Below are positions 29,501-37,948 of a stretch of 64,000 bases of DNA, piece after piece. The notes under the pieces were generated by a model. The model did not search any database and was not told where the DNA came from. It saw only the letters and a list, made by a program, of their open reading frames with translations. This stretch comes from Heterobilharzia americana (taxonomy: Eukaryota; Platyhelminthes; Trematoda; Strigeidida; Schistosomatidae), in assembly GCA_944470555.2 (NCBI GenBank), contig OX104130.1, positions 64,547,160 through 64,611,159 of the forward strand, written 5' to 3'. Made by a program: the position numbers and the translations under genes. Numbering within the stretch: position 1 is the stretch's first letter; every line of letters begins with the position of its first letter.

Positions 29501-32500
29501 TTTTAGTTAGCTGGAAATGAATAAACGGCGTTTTTGTTAATTTTAGAATCTTCTAACTTTCTTTTCATCTATCCTATACTTTTGATAATGAAAAAAATTT
29601 TAAAAACCATTAAATCCAATGTGACAAACCAGAGAAATGGTTGGTGATACGGATTATGCATAGAAATGAAGTTTTTCGCTACAGCTTTTATGACAAGAAA
29701 CTTACCGAATCAACTGGGGTTTGAGGAAACCGCTCAAAAACTGTTTGTTCCTTTTTTTCTCTGTTTAGATTGAAAATATGATAAACGAAATCAAATATTC
29801 AAAATTTTGTGATACTGGCGAGTATGCAACAGAAGTTGATTTAGATACCTTTATTCAATGTAAGCCCATTTCATGCATAACAATATAATAGGCTATTTAA
29901 AAATGCAAAGTAGTCTGTTTTCATCAAGCTTAAAAATTTCTTACAGCTTCGAATTTCATAAGTTTTTTGAGCACAAAGTAACTAATAAGTTTGGACAGAA
30001 TTCCATCAGTTCAGGCTATCAAACCTAACAGTAACAAACAACAGAAATAGAAGTATACTAAGTTAAACAAAAAGCCTACAATAAAAGAGTGAACTAATTA
30101 AAATTACTTTTATGCTAAAATTTCGAAGATAAGAAGTAAAATAATGTCCGCCGGTGTGTCCGATTTGAAATGGTATGATTTAATGAAACGAACTTAGACT
30201 GGATGAGCATAACTAATATATCCATATCTTACAAAAGGTTTTATTTGCATTTGCTTTCGATTGGATCCTCAGTTATTACCTGTAGGTAACACTGTTCATT
30301 GTGACTGATGTTAGGTGGTTGGAGACAGTGGAGTAGTTTCTTTATTGTCGGTAGTTCTCAGCAAGGCGTATTTGTAGCCCTGTACTGCCTAAAATGCATC
30401 AAAGTACACTGCGTTGCTGCGTTTTCTAATGCAAAATGATCGGTATAATTGGGTCGGCGCTCACTACCAGATAACAGGAATTTAACTACTACTTGGTGAC
30501 CAGTTATTATATCTAATCCGATTGTACAAGAAGTCGATCGCTGGTTGAATAGCTCAGTGGTAACGTCTGTAACTGAAGCACTGAGTGATGCGAACTCGTA
30601 TCTCAGAGAGCACATCAGTTCCAATCATGTTCTAGGATACATCTTATTCAAGAGTATCAACAAGAAACTTAGGTCTAGGGTATCCTGCGAACTGCCTACT
30701 ACCACTTGGTATCAATTATTTAACTCTGTGATCACATTGCAAGATGACCAGCAGAGTTAAGTCGGCAATTTAGACTAAAAAAGATGAAATCGGTCAGTCT
30801 ATAATGACCACTCAGTATAACTGTTCAACGTATTTTGACAAGGATTATAAACATCAGTGGATATCTCTGACTTCAAAACTTAGGTAATTTTGATTGGTAA
30901 TTACACTTCCTGCCACTTAAATAAGGTAAAATTCAAAAAAGTTGTTTTTGAAAAAAATTGTCACGGATGATACAGAACTTATGAATTCACTTATCGTTAG
31001 ATACTTCACGGGGACATGAGTTTAGACAGGCATTTTTGCACAATTTGTTCACACAGTATATTATTTTCAAGCAGTGTTATTTAATCCTTTTTAGAATGGG
31101 CAAAATCTAATTTGCAAGTAGTCTAAATGTAATGTAAAACATGTGTAAGACATGAGAAATTTGCTTGAAACACTGGGAAACATTAGTTTTACTTATACGT
31201 GTGGTAATTATGGTACAAATTTTTTGCATATGTTGACTTTTTCTGTCTCAGTTATTGATATTTTACTCTTGAGGTTCTGGTTGCTACAAAGTGAAGTCAG
31301 TTATATCACACTTGTAACGAACATCATACTGCTCAATATTTGCGATTAATCAAACTCCACCAATCATATTTCAAATGTAACCATTAAGCTAAACGAAATA
31401 ATACCACTGGGTACTTCCTGCTTGATTTTCCGAGGAAGTTGGTGAGTAGTGCTGAATTTACTTTAGAAGTCATCGACAAATCGTATCCGCAATTTCGAGG
31501 AGATAGAAACCTCATACATTAAAGCCAACATCAATCAAGCAACGAAACAATTAAAGGGAGCCCTAGCCAATTACTGATAATGTTTCTAAGGAGCGGAAAC
31601 TGTCACTCTAAGAATTTCTAACTGAATGCCTTAAGTCATCTACTATGAAATAAAAATTTCATTATGTTCATACAGAGTAAAGCTAAAACGAAGTTTATCT
31701 AAAACATGTAATGCATTAGCGTCATATATTTTGAAAATTTTACTACACATGGAATTGTTGAATTATTTATATGAAAATTTACAAGAAATGCCAATTAAGA
31801 CAATAGGCACCATAAGAACACGGAGGGTAAAGCAAAATCTCAAATCACATCACTTGACATGAAAATCAAAGTCAGCGGTACCGAACTAGGTTCAATGAGA
31901 GTACAAAATGTTTTTATATGCAAGATGGTTTAAATTTGCGGATGGGCTAGAGCTTTGATAAATTTAGACACTTGGTGCTGACTACTTTTATGTAATACTT
32001 TAAAGGCTGTTTTGATATCCAGACTGACTAGTTTCTAGTATATTTTTGGCAGGAGATGAAGATGAACGTTTGTTACATGCTCATATCGGATCATTTGTGG
32101 TTATTTTTTTAAAAACCGCAATTTATGTAAAGACTACTGCTCCCCATGTATGTGTATCCACATATACATGTAAATTCATAGACACCATGGGATGTAGTGC
32201 AATCATTCATGTATTATTTTGATTTGTTTGTAGGGAGAACTTTTTCTTACCAACAAAGATGACCTTGGCTGTGTAGTACATTTCACAAATGGCTGATCTA
32301 AGCCTTTTTCGATAATAAAACTGTGAATCACCAGTAGATGGTACTGATATGTAGACATTTTTCTTATGAACTAAACACTGAATATTTTTAAATGCTACAC
32401 AGCTTTTTAAGTTTTTGATAAATTTCAAAGGGTAACCATTCTGTACCAGTGTTGCCAACACCTCAACTTTACTTCCCTTGGTGTCATTGGTGTATATATG

Positions 32501-35500
32501 ATTTATCCTGTTAAATAAGCATCTAACTAAACCTTGGTTATACTGGAAGGAAATGTGGCTATGGTAACCAAGTCGGCTTCCTATGGATAAACCTTCTGAT
32601 TAAGCCATATTTTCACCGGTTATGCAACATGTCTAAAAATGGCAGTTGAAGATAATTTAGTTTTGAACCATGTTCATTTCCAGCAGATGTATTGTATCAT
32701 CAGGCTTTTCACACAAAACGACTATATTACTGACATACATTATATGAAGAGAAAAACTTTCGACAGGATTGCCAAACCAGGTTTTCAACATAATACATAT
32801 AAACATCAGCTAACAATTGTCCCATCGCAACGCTATCAACTTTTTGAAAGTATTTAACCTACAATGTATGATCAAATTGCTTGAAATATGTAGCGCTGAT
32901 GCATCATATTCTTCAGATACTCTTCATCTTTTCATTAAGCCGTTTCACTTTATCAAGGAGACTAGCTGCCTTACATTCATCAAATATTTAGTTTCAGGAG
33001 AGCTGAAAATATTTTTTGAGCTTATGGAATGTATGAGCATATACTGATTCTCAAGCATTTTTCATATCTATATCATTGCGAATGTCTGAAATGCATTTCT
33101 CATTACCCAAATGAGAGCTGCTGCTTCACGGCTGGTCTTCAACGGTTTCCTGTCCAACAGTAAGCAGTGAAGTGGTTGAGTGTGTTGACCGCTTCGGAAG
33201 TTGTATCATTTCTAGTTGGTCAGTGACCAATGAGACCTTTATGAGGCTACAAAATCTCGCTTGGCCTTCACCAGCTTACGCCATTTATGACACCACTGTG
33301 ATATCTGATTATTTACTATGGGTTGCATGCAGTGCGTAGCAGTTCATCCTCATCTAATATACTGCTGTAAAACATGACGATTAAACGTAGATGACCTAAG
33401 GAGGCTTGATACATTGGACTACTGCTGCCTTTGTGTTATAGACATTTATCGCGGTGCCACCATGTCAGTCACGTAGAAGTAAGGTGCATAGTTCTAGACA
33501 GAAAAGGAAAGTCACTTAATGAAGTTGTGAATCTTCATTGGTTCAGATGGTTGGGTTTTGTGTTAAACATGTCTAGTCACCGTGTGTGCCATCCCATAAT
33601 GCTGGCTGAAGTAAGTTTAGGCTAGAAAATCGCTGGAGATGGCCAAACCAAGAAATAGCCTTTCAGGAAAGTTTAGACTTCCCGGTTAAGGTTTGCACGA
33701 CAACAGAAACCACTGGTTCGAGACTCTATATAATATGACTCAAAGTTGATCTCAGTGGCACAGATATGCCCATACATTGCTGTTTGTAGTTGCCATAGTG
33801 AATTTCAGAATTCTCTCGTTCCTCCTCTTTCTCTTCTGACAACTCTTTACTACTTTTGACCGTCTTCTTTCTTCTTTCTTTATCATTATCTAGTACTTTT
33901 CCTCTTGATATAATGGTATGAGGAGTGACAACTTGAACCGTTGCGCAGTATAATATCTGGACCTTTATTGTTGTTGTCTGTCTGAAAATTTGTTTTACTG
34001 GTCAATCTCGGATTTTGCATCTAAAAATGCGAAATCTCACACGGTGAACTTTATTTAGATAAAAATAGTAAGAGAACACTCTTGTGACGAAACAAAACTC
34101 ATGTATCCAAAAATGTAAGTGAGGAAATATTTAAGAGTTGTTTGTGCGCATTTTCTAGAAAGGTATACTTCAACCTATAAACAGCATGCACTTATCTATC
34201 ACTTCGGAATATTTAAATGAAAAACTACTGTAACTGTATAAATTGACAAAAAGCTAATTTTATTTATTATGCCTTTGTAAAATATTCAAATTTCTCTCAG
34301 AAATAGTTGATCAAATAAAAACTGATATGCTACACTTTTAAACACTTTCTTGGTGTTTTCAGTATACTGTAATCATAGGCCGTACCAGGGTGTACTGTAT
34401 AAGGATGTTGAAGCTGCTTTCAATGTTTTAACTAGCATTAATATCGATGATGGAAAAAAGTTTGCTTCACTGAGAAATCTTGATGAGGTGAAAAGAGAAG
34501 ATAAACCAACTGTTCCTCTTGAAGAATTACTTTTGTCGTTGCAGAATTTAGGTGAGTTGTCTTTCACATATTGGATAAAAGGGTAATTTAACTACCAGCA
34601 TCATTGCCTTCATTAAAATCTAACTTGTGGCTACGTTTTTTCGCATACACGACAGAAAAACGTATGCTGTCTAATTCGCAGTTTTGTTTTTTAAGCTTGA
34701 CTGGTAGTAATAGCGATATTACTTCTAATTTCAAATATAATACTGCGTTTTACGTATTATATTTAAAATTTTACGTACATTTGTTTCATTTTATATAACA
34801 ATCAGTGAAATACTGAAATCGGAAAACAGTATTAGCATAATATATGTCTTTATATAAACAAAATCATAATATCAACAGTCACATAAGTCTGAACTCGTAG
34901 CGGTTACACTGAAGTATATTCATTATTAAAGAGAAGAATAGATAAATTAAGAGGTAGAAAGAAGTAGAATTTGAGTTTTTCTTGAATATATAATGAAAAG
35001 TAGTCTGTTCCTCTTTCCATCAACGTTTTCAATTGCCCTAATAATACATTACCGCTTTAAAGTAATTGACTCTGAAGGCCACTTTAGCAACGATTAGAAC
35101 AGATAATTAAGTTTCTCTATTTCAGCTGAAATGGGAATTCTTTACATAAGAAGGCTAATTACAGGTTCACGTACAAGACTGTAGATGACCTTATGTGCCA
35201 GAGATGATAATACTACCTGCTTGCCAAGCTTCGTTAGGTGCACCGGTGATCACGAGGATATAAGGGAGGAACTAATGACATACAAGTGAACGACTTAACC
35301 GAGTAGCCTACCTTCCTCAGACGATACAATCTACTGACTGAAATAGAGCTCACTCTATGGGTCCATAATACAACAGTTTTTCAAAGACCTCTACAAATTG
35401 AAGTGGATGCATAGGCAAAAGTATCATCAGAAGTGTATACTAAAAGGAAATCTTGAGTAATACGTTGCAAATAGCACTTATCCCACGAGATTTGTATCAC

Positions 35501-37948
35501 TTGCGCGTAACCTCACTGTCTACCTGTATAGAACCATGAGAATAAATGTTTCAGTAGGAAGTGTACTTTTTTTTAATTTTAATTAAATAGAACGGATTTT
35601 ATTTATTCCCTTTTGATCCACATCACTTATGCATAACTCTGTAAAATGTGGTAACTTTCTAAGTTTTTGCGTCTATTTTTGTGTCCATCGGCGTTTGTTA
35701 TCTATCGCTCGAAGGATACGTTCACAATTGCACAATAGGAGAATCAGCTGTATATGTATTATGCAACTTAATGGTTCCCTCCGACATAACTTCTCTATCT
35801 CATTGAAAGAAATGACAGACATCACTGGCTAATGTTCCAAGATCTAATCAATACTCAAACTTAATTCTGGAAGAATGCTAAGTTTATGCAACAAAAATAT
35901 TCACACCGAAGGCTGAGTGTGGTATGGCGAACCTATAAGCGCACATATTACTAATATGTAGTGTTTTATCGATTAGTTTATGAAGGCGCTAGGAGTAAAC
36001 ATTTGATCGGTAGAATTTATGAAAAGTGAGTGATAACATCAAGAAGAGATACAGAAGACGAGTGGGGAAGTAACATGAACTGAAGGATGATTCGTCTTGA
36101 ATGTAGATTATATTAAAATGAATCGGGCATACAATGAAGTTTGCATACAAAAAAGTTTATCGGTCGACACGAGTATTGTGTTCTACAGTAGATATGAGTA
36201 ACCATTTGTGACTGATTCTAGCTACTGCAAACCTGAAAACGAAAAAATTAATCACTGAAATGAAAGGGACATAAGATTTTATCATAGCACCACTAGTGTG
36301 TATAATAAGAGGAATCATGCTAAAAGTTTGTTCAGAGTACTAAACGAATTTCATCTAAATAACAAGTCATCTGTATGAAATTAGGTTAGGAATACTTCTT
36401 ATTTACACAAAGGAATGATTTAACGTACTACAAGAGTTTGATGTAGATAATGTTTCAGCTTACATCGCTTCCTTCCAAGAAACTGGTAATAGGATTAATC
36501 GGAATATTATATCATAGTGATAGCGAGTTTTTTAAGAATGAAAAGAAATTGCGGAATTCAATTCTTTCAACGAAATATTTTCAGCGAAAAGTAAATTCTC
36601 AAAATTTCATTCACAAACGTTAAAATGAAAATTCCCTTAAAGCTTAAGTAATTCAACCAAATAAACTGGTGTTTATATCACTGTCAATCCAAAGTAGTGC
36701 AATAATGACCAAAGTTTAATCGACTGATTAGAAACTTTACTTCGTAACACATTCTCTGTGATGAAAGTAACCCTACTTTATAAGGTGAATTGTCAAATAT
36801 TGCTGACAAAACCATTTGGAAATTCGTATGTACTTGTCAAAGTAAATACAATATAAGTAACGAGAGATGAACTACTAATAGTGTTTGAAAAGGTAATACT
36901 TAGTGATAAATAGCCGCTGAAGATGTTTTTTCTTGCCCTCACCTCTTTACAATAAGGTTTCCCAAAGTATATTAGATACAAACAGATGCAATACTGATTA
37001 TATCTGTCTTTATATCCTTGAAATCATGATTTGTTTCCTCTCCTATACCTTATTTTCTAGTTCATCTTTATATATATTGTTTCATTTGGTGAAAACAGAT
37101 GCTGTGGTTAACAGGTGTATGAAATATGCAAAATGTAGCTTAAGCAATTTATTTTGACAATGGCCAGAATTCTGTTTTTGAGCCAACAGTCTTGATCATC
37201 TTAATAAACAATACGCCAGTGCCTCTGCGTACACATTTTTTTTAGTTCCCCTTCTTACAAAGTTCTACCATATTTCTCCATAGCTATTTTATAACAAGTG
37301 CGCTTTCTAGTTAGTCATTTCATAACTCTGTGGTTTCTGATTTCTAAAACTGGTTTCGCACAGTTAGTTTATGTATTGGTACAATGAATCTTCAGGCTCT
37401 TTATACTTGCTGTTGGAATAAATTCTAGTGAAAGCTAAAGAAGATTAAAAAGTTTGAGTAATGAATAGTGGTTTGCCATAAGTTACTTCACAAACTTGGT
37501 GTGTTATCTCAATTCTTAAACCTGTGAACTAGTTATTATTCAATGACAGAATGGTTTTCTCACCCTGAATATAATTGTAAAGAAGTTAATTTGCCTACTT
37601 ATCTCCAAATCCTTTAAATATTTAGGCGAACCCATCGGAGAAGCTGAAATGTCTGAATACCTGGCAATCCTTTTGGGTATTTTACCAGAAGGTGGTCCTC
37701 AAGAGATTTTGGAGGAAGTTGATCTGGAAAAAGTTAAAAAAGAGATTGAACCTTACATGCCAATTTTTTTAAATGCTGACACTTTTGTACAACGTGTTCT
37801 TCGGATGTATCTTAGCTGTAAAGATAAGCTGTCAGTTAATTACACTGGAGAGTCATATTCTGGAACAACTTTAAGCTTTAATGGATCTCATGCTGCTGAA
37901 ACAAGATTCAGTGAAAAAACCTTTTCAAACTCGACACAAACAGAATAA
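2403..37948 (+). CDS. CFAP251: CFAP251 (WDR66) orthologue, C-terminal part, multi-exon
   Basis: Spliced gene joined from exons 2403-2552, 5747-5885, 8489-8544, 9838-9897, 10998-11077, 13657-13796, (14210-14234, uncertain), 16864-17003, 19209-19435, 23289-23537, 25397-25619, 29769-29859, 34363-34551 and 37626-37948. All have AG/GT borders, and reading phases agree at every junction except around the uncertain micro-exon. The product starts inside a WD40 propeller (CIVTGDISGQVKFF, HVASCSYSGLVKVYDY) and continues through LGLIMLPLDGDPL and FTAGGPDSCIHMW. It ends with the EF-hand-like region of the family (DYFYYSMLRTQGI, PFVMRAIGFYPTE, NHRPYQG, MSEYLAILLG). From knowledge of the family, CFAP251 belongs to the calmodulin- and spoke-associated complex at the base of radial spoke 3 in motile cilia. 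Identity is by recalled similarity to vertebrate WDR66. The usual acidic N-terminal region and first propeller blades are outside the window. No disabling mutation is seen. Confidence 0.9.
2553..5099. other. CFAP251 intron, left part
   Basis: AT-rich, no domain-bearing ORF. Short ORFs at 3254-3448 and 4595-4789 have no recognisable content or splice support. Confidence 0.55.
5100..5300 (+). repeat. tRNA-headed SINE, hammerhead family 1, decayed copy
   Basis: It has box-A-like tgactgaatggttaacg at about 5150-5166 and box-B-like ggttcgacctc at about 5192-5202, then a tgagagtcccatt block where other family members have their hammerhead. The 5' part matches the copy at 24038. The ribozyme core is lost. 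Confidence 0.6.
5747..5885 (+). CDS. CFAP251: CFAP251 exon
   Basis: Acceptor is aatcaag and donor is gtttgt. It opens with the base completing a Glu codon and ends on a full Lys codon. It encodes CTASVKQRDYPSCATIDGEP, then a blade-like VEDFIVSTSNAVMISVTVEG segment. The alternative acceptor a few bases downstream (tacag) breaks the frame, which fixes this start. Confidence 0.85.
6033..6180 (-). repeat. SINE, hammerhead family 1, 3' part, decayed
   Basis: On the minus strand, cagctgttcagtgttcc followed by ttttcaatg and caactgatttcaatccatcatg align with the 3' half of the 46735-46925 SINE. The CTGANGA/GAAA core has degenerated. Confidence 0.5.
6796..6999 (-). mobile_element. LINE reverse transcriptase fragment
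   Basis: The minus-strand frame contains MRFSPLKFKMLLWDW and a following (S)EVIEHV-like end. This is the region after the RT catalytic motif in the LINE family whose larger fragment lies at 40740-41760; the two DNA stretches share obvious blocks (accaatccc.ag.aacat). It is truncated at both ends. Confidence 0.6.
6990..7290 (+). repeat. Dispersed repeat B (SINE-like), copy 1
   Basis: It starts cgtgacaacCgaaa, has a gtgacacagatgcg block, then a pyrimidine-rich core, and ends with ggcaacctgtaacgttgcgca. It is collinear with copies at 33690-33965 and 42465-42725. A box-B-like ggttcgagactc is present in the second copy, suggesting a tRNA-derived head. Confidence 0.5.
7971..8043 (-). repeat. tRNA-like sequence (SINE head or tRNA pseudogene)
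   Basis: On the minus strand it begins GTCGGCC and ends GGCCGAC (perfect 7-bp pairing), with a D-arm-like GCTCAGTTAGTAGAGT. A 4-bp anticodon-type stem has loop CCGAAAC, followed by a T-arm-like TTCGAATCC. Spacing before the D arm is too long and the T loop too large for a normal tRNA. The anticodon position would read GAA. A tRNA-derived repeat is the likelier reading. Confidence 0.55.
8489..8544 (+). CDS. CFAP251: CFAP251 short exon (56 nt)
   Basis: Acceptor is gattttag and donor is gtaagt. It has eighteen codons plus two bases, encoding LIIRDHDSHINGITAHPI, the typical D-H...HP start of a WD blade. The first base of the next exon (G at 9838) completes a Leu codon. The phase match on both sides and the blade context support this very short exon. 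Confidence 0.82.
8545..9837. other. CFAP251 intron
   Basis: AT-rich; no repeat or gene recognised. Confidence 0.5.
9838..9897 (+). CDS. CFAP251: CFAP251 short exon (60 nt)
   Basis: Acceptor is tttttaag and donor is gtaagt. It encodes NHVASCSYSGLVKVYDYET, a classic WD40 inner-strand and VYDY end. It begins one base into a codon and ends two bases into the next, matching the 8489-8544 and 10998-11077 exons. Confidence 0.85.
10205..10610. repeat. GC-rich island inside intron, probable repeat fragment
   Basis: About 400 bases with much higher GC than the flanks, including a G-run (ctggggggtgggg) near 10270 and a short inverted repeat around ggtctaaccgcgg at 10370. It lies between the exons at 9838 and 10998. 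No protein motif was seen on either strand. Its composition break suggests an inserted element. Confidence 0.4.
10998..11077 (+). CDS. CFAP251: CFAP251 exon (80 nt)
   Basis: Acceptor is cttgcag, with the donor set at the weak gttggt. It encodes MPISLKSFGTSNPIQTCAYDKTGQYI, a linker and the start of the next blade. The donor is less certain than the others, but cutting after G 11077 is the only choice here that keeps the frame open into the 13657 exon (Ala codon across the junction). Confidence 0.8.
11078..13656. other. CFAP251 intron
   Basis: AT-rich. A minus-strand stretch near 11770-11850 (ctctgaagaagtagcc ... ttgtgaaac) resembles the 3' tail of a retroelement but is too short to classify. 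Otherwise nothing recognised. Confidence 0.4.
13657..13796 (+). CDS. CFAP251: CFAP251 exon
   Basis: Acceptor is ccccag and donor is gtaagt. It encodes IGFVSGHLRILDALTLNEVT, then KGPITHIDFSYCHLYCAFA, one blade and the start of another. It ends in phase 0, whereas the next clear exon (16864) needs one carried base. A small exon must therefore lie between them, or one border is wrong. Confidence 0.85.
13797..16238. other. CFAP251 intron (may hide a micro-exon)
   Basis: AT-rich with scattered short ORFs that show no domain. One coding exon of phase 0 to phase 1 is expected in 13797-16863; the best candidate is entered separately. Confidence 0.45.
14210..14234 (+). CDS. CFAP251: Candidate CFAP251 micro-exon (25 nt)
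   Basis: This is a gap-filling candidate. It has acceptor gatgttag and donor gtaata, and the length of eight codons plus one base exactly repairs the phase between the 13657-13796 and 16864-17003 exons. It would add NCLFHVGH and a Gly codon across the next junction. The segment looks short for the missing part of a blade, so a longer exon elsewhere in 13797-16863 remains possible. Confidence 0.3.
16239..16460. repeat. Inverted pair of hammerhead family 1 SINEs, decayed
   Basis: A minus-strand copy (about 16239-16372, box-B-like ggtttggtccc) abuts a plus-strand 3' part (about 16373-16460, starting gggtgcgtactgctgagga). The minus copy's hammerhead has box 1 CTGAGAA and TAAA in place of GAAA. 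The plus copy has lost stem II through box 2. Both are presumably inactive. Confidence 0.6.
16864..17003 (+). CDS. CFAP251: CFAP251 exon
   Basis: Acceptor is gttcag and donor is gtaagt. Two bases complete a Gly codon, then IHEFGEPWMYVARVRAHYRA and ITDLLYWSL...LFTLSEDRTL. The R(A/S)H...I..LL pattern followed by an L(S/G)xDR blade end matches the middle of the CFAP251 propeller. It ends in phase 0. Confidence 0.87.
17004..19208. other. CFAP251 intron
   Basis: AT-rich except for 17620-17800, a more balanced stretch (ggggaccccagccaggtagtt) that may be a repeat fragment but has no second copy in this window. ORF 18268-18507 has no recognised content. Confidence 0.4.
19209..19435 (+). CDS. CFAP251: CFAP251 exon (227 nt)
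   Basis: Acceptor is attttcag and donor is gtaagt. It encodes AEYDSYSAKKHFLPVIACYQ, then PLCLSMLPPYYKEEFFFISN and SASKIKLFNTSTLMCRKTVS. This is a blade with the second-propeller hinge characteristic of the family. The last two bases join G 23289 into a Lys codon. Confidence 0.9.
19436..21569. other. CFAP251 intron, left part
   Basis: AT-rich; nothing recognised apart from the SINEs entered separately to the right. Confidence 0.5.
21570..21675 (-). repeat. Sm-alpha-type SINE with decayed hammerhead
   Basis: On the minus strand it has a box-B-like attcgagtctc, then gcaggcacatc, TGATGA, a stem II of GTCCC/GGGAC with loop AAAT, GAAA, and ggattccactg. This layout is that of the schistosome Sm-alpha hammerhead as I recall it. 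The conserved C of box 1 is T, and the closing pair of stem III is lost, so cleavage is unlikely. Confidence 0.65.
22735..22915 (+). repeat. tRNA-headed SINE, hammerhead family 2
   Basis: It has a box-B-like gttcaaatctc at about 22782-22792, followed by a hammerhead at 22819-22885. It is collinear with a more decayed copy at 30541-30715 (shared ctcag...catcagttcc and actgcct ends). It lies sense in the CFAP251 intron before the 23289 exon. Confidence 0.65.
22819..22885 (+). ncRNA. Hammerhead ribozyme motif (type I), apparently intact
   Basis: Box 1 is CTGACGA at 22833-22839. Stem II is GTGC/GTAC (22840-22843 with 22850-22853), loop TGAAAA. Box 2 is GAA at 22854-22856. The minimal stem III is ACC/GGT (22857-22859 with 22862-22864), closed by TT. 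The cleavage triplet GTC ends at 22865. Stem I is CTTTG/CAGGG (22828-22832 with 22866-22870), extended after an internal loop by GCAG/CTGC (22819-22822 with 22882-22885). All core positions are kept. Predicted cut is between 22865 and 22866. Confidence 0.7.
23289..23537 (+). CDS. CFAP251: CFAP251 exon (249 nt)
   Basis: Acceptor is ttctacag and donor is gtaggt. It encodes the most diagnostic propeller stretch: KERLGLIMLPLDGDPLKSTN, IIAHPSDDRG and GNYAFTAGGPDSCIHMWIL. The GLIxLPLDGNP and IAHP signatures are hallmarks of CFAP251/WDR66. It closes the propeller. Confidence 0.93.
24038..24256 (+). repeat. SINE, hammerhead family 1, nearly full length, ribozyme broken
   Basis: It has box-A-like tagtgactgaatggctagc, box-B-like ttttgatccc and then gtgcttactgctgagtccc. 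The GGA of box 1 is deleted (CTGAGTCC) and the stem II 3' strand is mutated. The 3' tail cagattttcaatggttctcc and gagtactacct matches the 46926-47055 copy. Confidence 0.7.
24257..25396. other. CFAP251 intron
   Basis: AT-rich. An ORF at 25071-25352 (93 aa) lies just before the next exon but shows no domain and no splice support. Confidence 0.45.
25397..25619 (+). CDS. CFAP251: CFAP251 exon, start of EF-hand-like domain
   Basis: Acceptor is aactag and donor is gtatgt. It encodes SVLEATVSKTD, FYAFLSRDFMEEMKDYFYYS, MLRTQGI and the conserved IPFVMRAIGFYPTETE motif. This is the link between the propeller and the C-terminal helical, EF-hand-like part. It ends in phase 0 at GAG. Confidence 0.93.
25620..29768. 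other. CFAP251 intron (4.1 kb)
   Basis: AT-rich with a short GA repeat near 26068-26080. It contains the unassigned 131-residue ORF entered separately; otherwise no gene or repeat was recognised. Confidence 0.45.
27648..28043 (+). other. Unassigned 131-codon ORF in intron
   Basis: This is an open frame in AT-rich DNA without a recognised domain. The protein is hydrophobic and Phe/Leu-rich. CFAP251 homologues are contiguous across this junction (TETE to IENM), so it is not needed as an exon. A pyrimidine tract plus acag at 27667-27690 looks like an acceptor but is in the wrong phase. It is probably a chance ORF. Confidence 0.2.
29769..29859 (+). CDS. CFAP251: CFAP251 exon (91 nt)
   Basis: Acceptor is ctgtttag and donor is gtaagc. 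It encodes IENMINEIKYSKFCDTGEYA, then VDLDTFIQ, directly continuing the GFYP(S/T)E...NEIK pattern of the family. One base is carried over to form Leu with 34363-34364. Confidence 0.92.
30541..30715 (+). repeat. tRNA-headed SINE, hammerhead family 2, decayed
   Basis: The tRNA-like head has tagctcagtggtaacg (box A) and gcgaactcgtatctc (box B), followed by cacatcagttcc, caagaaacttaggtc and the gaactgcctac end. It aligns with 22782-22890, but box 1 is destroyed. It sits in the intron between the 29769 and 34363 exons. Confidence 0.6.
32207..32860 (-). mobile_element. Penelope-like RT fragment
   Basis: The minus-strand frames read VLATLVQNGYPLKFIKNL, the NGYP-F(I/L) motif at the end of Penelope RT. 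They continue KKNVYISVPSTGDSQFYYRK and KVIFVGKKK, the linker seen before the GIY-YIG domain. Upstream stretches with stops read SEGLSIGSRLGYHSHISFQY and YVSNIVVL (a decayed (Y)VDD-type region). The copy is truncated before the endonuclease. The match is from motif recall. Confidence 0.6.
33170..33680 (+). mobile_element. LINE RT C-terminal fragment
   Basis: The frame at 33431-33625 reads HHVSHVEVRCIVLDRKGKSL, NEVVNLHWFRWLGFVLNM and then CHPIMLAEV. This is the conserved NLHRLRWLGHVLRM-type tail of the LINE family also present (minus strand) at 40740-41760. Upstream frames are decayed. It is followed immediately by repeat B in the same orientation. Confidence 0.65.
33690..33965 (+). repeat. Dispersed repeat B (SINE-like), copy 2
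   Basis: It has cacgacaacagaaacc, box-B-like ggttcgagactct, cagtggcacagatatgcc, a long pyrimidine-rich stretch and a gtgacaacttgaaccgttgc end. It is the best preserved copy in the window and directly follows a LINE 3' fragment. Confidence 0.6.
34363..34551 (+). CDS. CFAP251: CFAP251 exon (189 nt)
   Basis: Acceptor is gttttcag and donor is gtgagt. It encodes YCNHRPYQGVLYKDVEAAFN, VLTSINIDDG and PLEELLLSLQNLG. The NH(K/R)P and (R)EELL..L motifs correspond to the second EF-hand-like unit. One carried G joins GC of the last exon. Confidence 0.93.
34552..37625. other. CFAP251 last intron (3.1 kb)
   Basis: AT-rich; only short ORFs without recognised domains. Confidence 0.5.
37626..37948 (+). CDS. 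CFAP251: CFAP251 terminal exon with stop
   Basis: Acceptor is atatttag. It encodes GEPIGEAEMSEYLAILLGIL, then an acidic helix (EILEEVDLEKVKKEIEPYMP) and FVQRVLRMYLSC. A Ser/Thr-rich tail ends at TAA 37946-37948. The E.M.E..L..LLG motif is the family's last conserved element. No canonical AATAAA is visible in the next 500 bases, so the polyadenylation site is unresolved. Confidence 0.92.
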
